Shown piece after piece: positions 13,766 to 14,422 of a stretch of 14,422 nucleotides of DNA; within the stretch, counting starts at the first letter, position 1; each line of letters starts with the position of its first letter. Made by a program: the position numbers and the translations under genes. This stretch comes from Chloroflexota bacterium (lineage in GTDB: Bacteria; Chloroflexota; Anaerolineae; Promineifilales; Promineifilaceae): positions 1 to 14,422 of the forward strand of contig QQUD01000542.1 in NCBI GenBank assembly GCA_008501785.1. Reading direction: 5' to 3'. The notes beneath the pieces are model-generated. The model made no database searches and was not told where the DNA came from. It saw only the letters and a program-made list of their open reading frames with translations.

Positions 13766-14422
13766 ATGTGGAATGATAGGTGTTATGGAGGAATTCATAT
13801 TGGTCGGCTGACGATGCACGGCGTCCAAGAGGCAATGCATGCTCGCTTGCGTGTGAGCCACTTACTTAGCAGTGCTGAGATACGGCCGTTTTCCCTCCCC
13901 CCAACCGCTATCTTTCTCGTGCACCATTTGACAGACCCCTTGCCGGGGCAGATGGCAGCAAACGAGGCCGTGCGCGTTCGCAGCCAGTGGGAGACGGCCG
14001 TGCGCCAACAGTTGACACAGCAATTGAGCCAGGCTGCTCGTCCTGAAAAGGGGTGGCTTCCCTCAAACGCAGCGGCCGTCCTGTTTTCTGATGAAGCCGA
14101 GATGCTGGCCTGCTTGACATTGGCACTGCACCGTGGCGATGCGCGTGAACGGTGGTGGTGGCGGCGACTGCTGAAGCAGTTGCATACCGCTTCAGCTTTT
14201 GAGCTGTGGCAGAAACGGCCGTTTCACCTACCTGCCATCTTTCACTATTTAACCCACTGGCAAGAAACAGAGACAACGTTGGCTCTTTTCTCATCAACAG
14301 AAACTGCATCAATGCTGGCAGCATTGGTGAAAACAAACGATATTCCTCATTTTCCAGTGACGTGGGAGCAAACGGCTGCGTCTTCGTTTGAGTTAAAACA
14401 GGAAGCACCGATTCTTACAGCA
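13766..14422 (+). CDS. Unrecognised CIS-cluster protein, N-terminal 219 residues (gene runs off the window)
   Basis: An open frame runs from ATG 13766 to the right edge without a stop (219 codons). The in-frame ATG 13760 is an alternative start. The protein begins MWNDRCYGGIHIGRLTMHG and continues with a predicted strand, IRPFSLPPTAIFLVHHL, then TDPLPG. After that it is helical and rich in Leu, Ala, Gln and Trp (ERWWWRRLLKQLH; LPAIFHYLTHWQE). There is no signal peptide, membrane helix or catalytic motif in the visible part. Large proteins with a similar 'LPPSA...LxDPLPG' start are, to my recollection, found near eCIS genes, but I cannot name a function. The DNA looks richer in GC than that of the preceding fibre and carries four CGGCCG cores in 657 bases. 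The antisense frame here is also open for 166 codons but lacks support. Confidence 0.7.
   Translation, partial: MWNDRCYGGIHIGRLTMHGVQEAMHARLRVSHLLSSAEIRPFSLPPTAIFLVHHLTDPLPGQMAANEAVRVRSQWETAVRQQLTQQLSQAARPEKGWLPSNAAAVLFSDEAEMLACLTLALHRGDARERWWWRRLLKQLHTASAFELWQKRPFHLPAIFHYLTHWQETETTLALFSSTETASMLAALVKTNDIPHFPVTWEQTAASSFELKQEAPILTA

Larger units (their letters stand above)
111..14221. repeat. Highly iterated palindrome ACGGCCGT (core CGGCCG), 25 dispersed copies
   Basis: CGGCCG cores begin at 111, 461, 1015, 1175, 3305, 3556, 4034, 4771, 4907, 5192, 5654, 6109, 7687, 7939, 8165, 8751, 10321, 10609, 11510, 12749, 12932, 13883, 13995, 14073 and 14216. Seventeen of them extend to the 8-mer ACGGCCGT and eight to the 10-mer AACGGCCGTT. 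With base composition near 48% GC (assumed), about three cores and well under one 8-mer would be expected by chance. All copies lie in coding regions: 7 read as Arg-Pro, 6 as Asn/Asp-Gly-Arg and 12 as x-Ala-x, so no single protein motif explains them. Confidence 0.9.

Noticed and set aside
14113..14150. TTGACA-like -35 element inside the last ORF
   Set aside because: No matching -10 at proper spacing, and it lies within an actively open coding frame; a chance match.
13908..14408. 166-codon open frame on the minus strand
   Set aside because: It lies opposite the open + frame that continues the operon, has low-complexity Arg/Pro/Ser-rich sequence, no ribosome binding site in an operon context and no family resemblance.
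1..14422. Complete prophage
   Set aside because: No capsid, portal, terminase, integrase or lysis genes are seen, and the gene order (small linker, spike, gp25, J, gp7-like, fibre) fits an eCIS cluster better; flanks outside the window could still change this.

Overview
The window reads as one co-directional block (all genes on +) from the baseplate, spike and fibre part of a phage-tail-like contractile injection system (CIS, eCIS/Afp/PVC/tailocin-like superfamily). The recognisable parts follow the usual eCIS order. They are a small ~56-aa linker protein, a gp27-like spike base, a separate gp5-like OB-fold/beta-helix spike, a large protein with a C-terminal membrane anchor, a gp25-like wedge protein, a gp6/J-like wedge protein and a gp7/tail-protein-I-like wedge protein with a propeller-like N-terminus. 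After these come two related large accessory proteins, a short tail-fibre protein and an unrecognised gene that runs off the right edge. Sheath, tube, LysM adaptor, tape measure, AAA+ ATPase and terminator genes are not visible and would lie outside. No capsid, terminase, integrase or lysis gene is present, so a CIS is favoured over a complete prophage, within the limits of 14 kb.

Layout: 18-9137 is a tightly packed core in which stops and starts abut, overlap or are at most 4 bases apart, suggesting translational coupling of stoichiometric baseplate parts. From 9156 on, genes are separated by 18-70 bases and the first three have strong, free-standing Shine-Dalgarno sites. This is the surface/accessory half: a 757-aa protein with two tail-fibre repeats and a C-terminal helix-hairpin-helix, a 448-aa paralogue of its N-terminus, a 292-aa fibre whose C-terminal half is unusually AT-rich, and the truncated final ORF.

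How the parts would work together: the gp27-like and gp5-like proteins form the central spike at the tube tip. The gp25, gp6 and gp7-like proteins form the wedges that start the sheath and trigger contraction. The fibre-type proteins would provide target recognition. The 667-aa tail-anchored protein could tether the baseplate to a membrane, as in membrane-attached CIS, but that is inference.

Organism: moderate GC, Shine-Dalgarno-led operons and this gene set would suit an environmental bacterium. Chloroflexota (Anaerolineae-like) is my best guess, at low confidence. The most striking non-genic signal is a highly iterated palindrome, ACGGCCGT (core CGGCCG), found 25 times as the core and 17 times as the full 8-mer. 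Every copy is inside a gene and all three reading frames are used, resembling a HIP1-type genome-wide motif.
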